A stretch of DNA of 6,661 nucleotides from Sulfurimonas sp. Its GTDB lineage: Bacteria > Campylobacterota > Campylobacteria > Campylobacterales > Sulfurimonadaceae. The notes below the pieces were generated by a model. The model saw only the letters and a list, made by a program, of their open reading frames with translations, did no database searches and was not told where the DNA came from. Numbering within the stretch: the stretch's first letter is position 1; each line of letters begins with the position of its first letter. The position numbers and the translations under genes were made by a program. This document shows positions 5,679 through 6,661 of this stretch, in pieces. The DNA lies in contig JAGGWO010000025.1 of assembly GCA_021157485.1 (NCBI GenBank), forward strand, positions 1 through 6,661. Direction: 5' to 3'.

Positions 5679-6661
5679 TTATACATTGTAATAGGTTGCG
5701 TTTGGATGATAAACAACTAACGCAGAGGTAGATTGCTCCGGATGTATCTGGAAAGTTTCACTTAGCTCAATTCCAAACTCTTCAGGTTTTAACAAGTCAA
5801 ACAGTGGACGGTTAAGTTCCAAGTCTGGACAGGCTGCATAACCAAAAGAGTAACGACTCCCTTGGTATTTATTCATTCGTACATCACTTAGTTTAGAGCC
5901 TTCATTCTCTGATATATTCAAGTCGAGTCTAATCTGTTTATGTGCTATCTCAGCAAGAGCTTCAGCTAACTCAACACCAAGTCCATGAAATTGATAATAC
6001 TCTGTGTAGTTACCTTCATCATAGATAAGACGTTCAGCATCACTGAGCTTTGCTCCAGCGCTCACACATGTCAGTGCTATTACATCATGTCTGTCGGAGT
6101 GAAAGAAGTCACTCAGTGCACGGTGAGGCTGTTTAGACTGTCTAGGAAATGTAAATTGTTTGATAGCTCTTCCCATAACATGCTCTAAATGCTCAGTATT
6201 AACTTCGTCTGCTGAGTTATACCCTTCACTCTCGTCAAAGATTAGAAGAGTGTTATCATCACTTCTACATGGCCAGTAGCCATAAATGATAGTCGGTTCA
6301 AAGAGTTTTTCATCGAGGAACTGTGCCTTTAATTTTTCATATGCAGGCCAGACAACTTCATCAAGCTGTTTTTCATACGCTTCTTTAGTCATACCTTTAG
6401 AGCTATAACCCCAACGAGATTTAAAAAGAAGCTTATGATTTATCCACTCAAAAGCCATCTCTATCTGCTGCTGAGTCAGTTTCATCTCACGTCTCCCCCA
6501 AAACGGAGGAGTTGGAACTTTGACATCACGAGTAGGCATTTTTAACTCAGAAAAAGGTGGAATAATTATCTCTTTTTTCTCTTTAACAACTTTTTCTTTA
6601 TTATCTTTTCCATGCAGGTCAGTATCAAAATTACCGGCTTCTATTCTGCTCATTGCTGTTA
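5679..6661 (-). CDS. metH: Cobalamin-dependent methionine synthase, C-terminal reactivation domain (5' part outside window)
   Basis: MetH transfers a methyl group from methyltetrahydrofolate through cobalamin to homocysteine. Its last domain binds S-adenosylmethionine and re-methylates cobalamin that has become oxidised. The frame is open to the window edge, so the ATG at 6651-6653 is internal and about 326 residues of a protein of roughly 1150-1230 are visible. Numbering from that Met, residues 1-45 are a charged linker after the B12-binding domain. The activation domain follows, with IYGYWPCRSDDNTLLIFDE at 123-141 and the SAM-binding signature RYSFGYAACPD at 267-277; Arg267 and Tyr272 match Arg1134 and Tyr1139 of E. 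coli MetH. The protein ends at HPNATYYNV, lacking the roughly 35-residue tail of the E. coli enzyme. No frameshifted remnant of that tail is seen, so the short end looks natural. The gene is convergent with the superoxide reductase gene. Confidence 0.93.
   Translation of the reverse strand, partial: TAMSRIEAGNFDTDLHGKDNKEKVVKEKKEIIIPPFSELKMPTRDVKVPTPPFWGRREMKLTQQQIEMAFEWINHKLLFKSRWGYSSKGMTKEAYEKQLDEVVWPAYEKLKAQFLDEKLFEPTIIYGYWPCRSDDNTLLIFDESEGYNSADEVNTEHLEHVMGRAIKQFTFPRQSKQPHRALSDFFHSDRHDVIALTCVSAGAKLSDAERLIYDEGNYTEYYQFHGLGVELAEALAEIAHKQIRLDLNISENEGSKLSDVRMNKYQGSRYSFGYAACPDLELNRPLFDLLKPEEFGIELSETFQIHPEQSTSALVVYHPNATYYNV

Noticed and set aside
5985..6188. Open frame on the plus strand opposite metH
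   Set aside because: Antisense to the conserved reactivation domain, with a cysteine-rich nonsense-like translation and no ribosome binding site.
5679..6653. A free-standing 324-residue methionine synthase activation protein starting at 6653
   Set aside because: The frame stays open upstream to the window edge and the first visible residues look like an interdomain linker, so the ATG is most simply an internal Met of MetH.
1..6661. CRISPR array, insertion sequence, attachment site, tRNA or phage gene
   Set aside because: No regularly spaced repeats, transposase or integrase motifs, cloverleaf sequence or flanking duplications were seen.

Overview
The window is AT-rich, densely coding DNA from a free-living-type bacterium. 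Gene content and order point to Campylobacterota (the former Epsilonproteobacteria), and a Sulfurimonas-like organism is my best guess. Three things support this: the order tig-clpP-def-comM, which I recall from Helicobacter pylori; promoters with a T-rich stretch plus G directly before TATAAT instead of a clear -35 box; and a hemerythrin-like protein beside a superoxide reductase, typical of microaerophiles. The phylum is fairly secure. The genus is an inference.

Positions 1-3006 (+ strand) look like one operon for handling new and old proteins. It runs: the 3' end of tig (trigger factor), clpP (protease subunit with an intact catalytic triad), a protein with a degenerate GGDEF domain, def (peptide deformylase), and an unrecognised basic 85-residue protein. 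Gaps are 2, 11 and 6 bp, then a 4-base ATGA overlap. Trigger factor and deformylase both act at the ribosome exit tunnel, and ClpP degrades failed products. The GGDEF-like protein is the odd member: its active-site signature is GNGVF, but it keeps an RxxD motif at the inhibitory-site position.

Positions 3007-4594 hold comM (YifB family), an AAA+ ATPase linked to natural transformation. It has a 79-bp leader containing a perfect TATAAT and a small hairpin around its Shine-Dalgarno sequence.

Positions 4595-5586 hold two separately promoted small genes that fit oxygen defence. The first is a 144-residue hemerythrin-like protein with a partly altered metal-ligand set. The second is a superoxide reductase with a twin-arginine signal, so it is probably periplasmic, and all five iron ligands are present.

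Positions 5587-5678 form a convergent intergenic space with three stem-loops, the central part noticeably GC-richer than its surroundings. From 5679 to the window end, on the minus strand, lies the C-terminal reactivation domain of cobalamin-dependent methionine synthase (metH), which continues past the window. No tRNA, rRNA, CRISPR array, insertion sequence or other mobile element was seen, and no gene-free stretch exceeds about 95 bases. The window reads as ordinary core chromosome with a few unusual details, not an accessory island.
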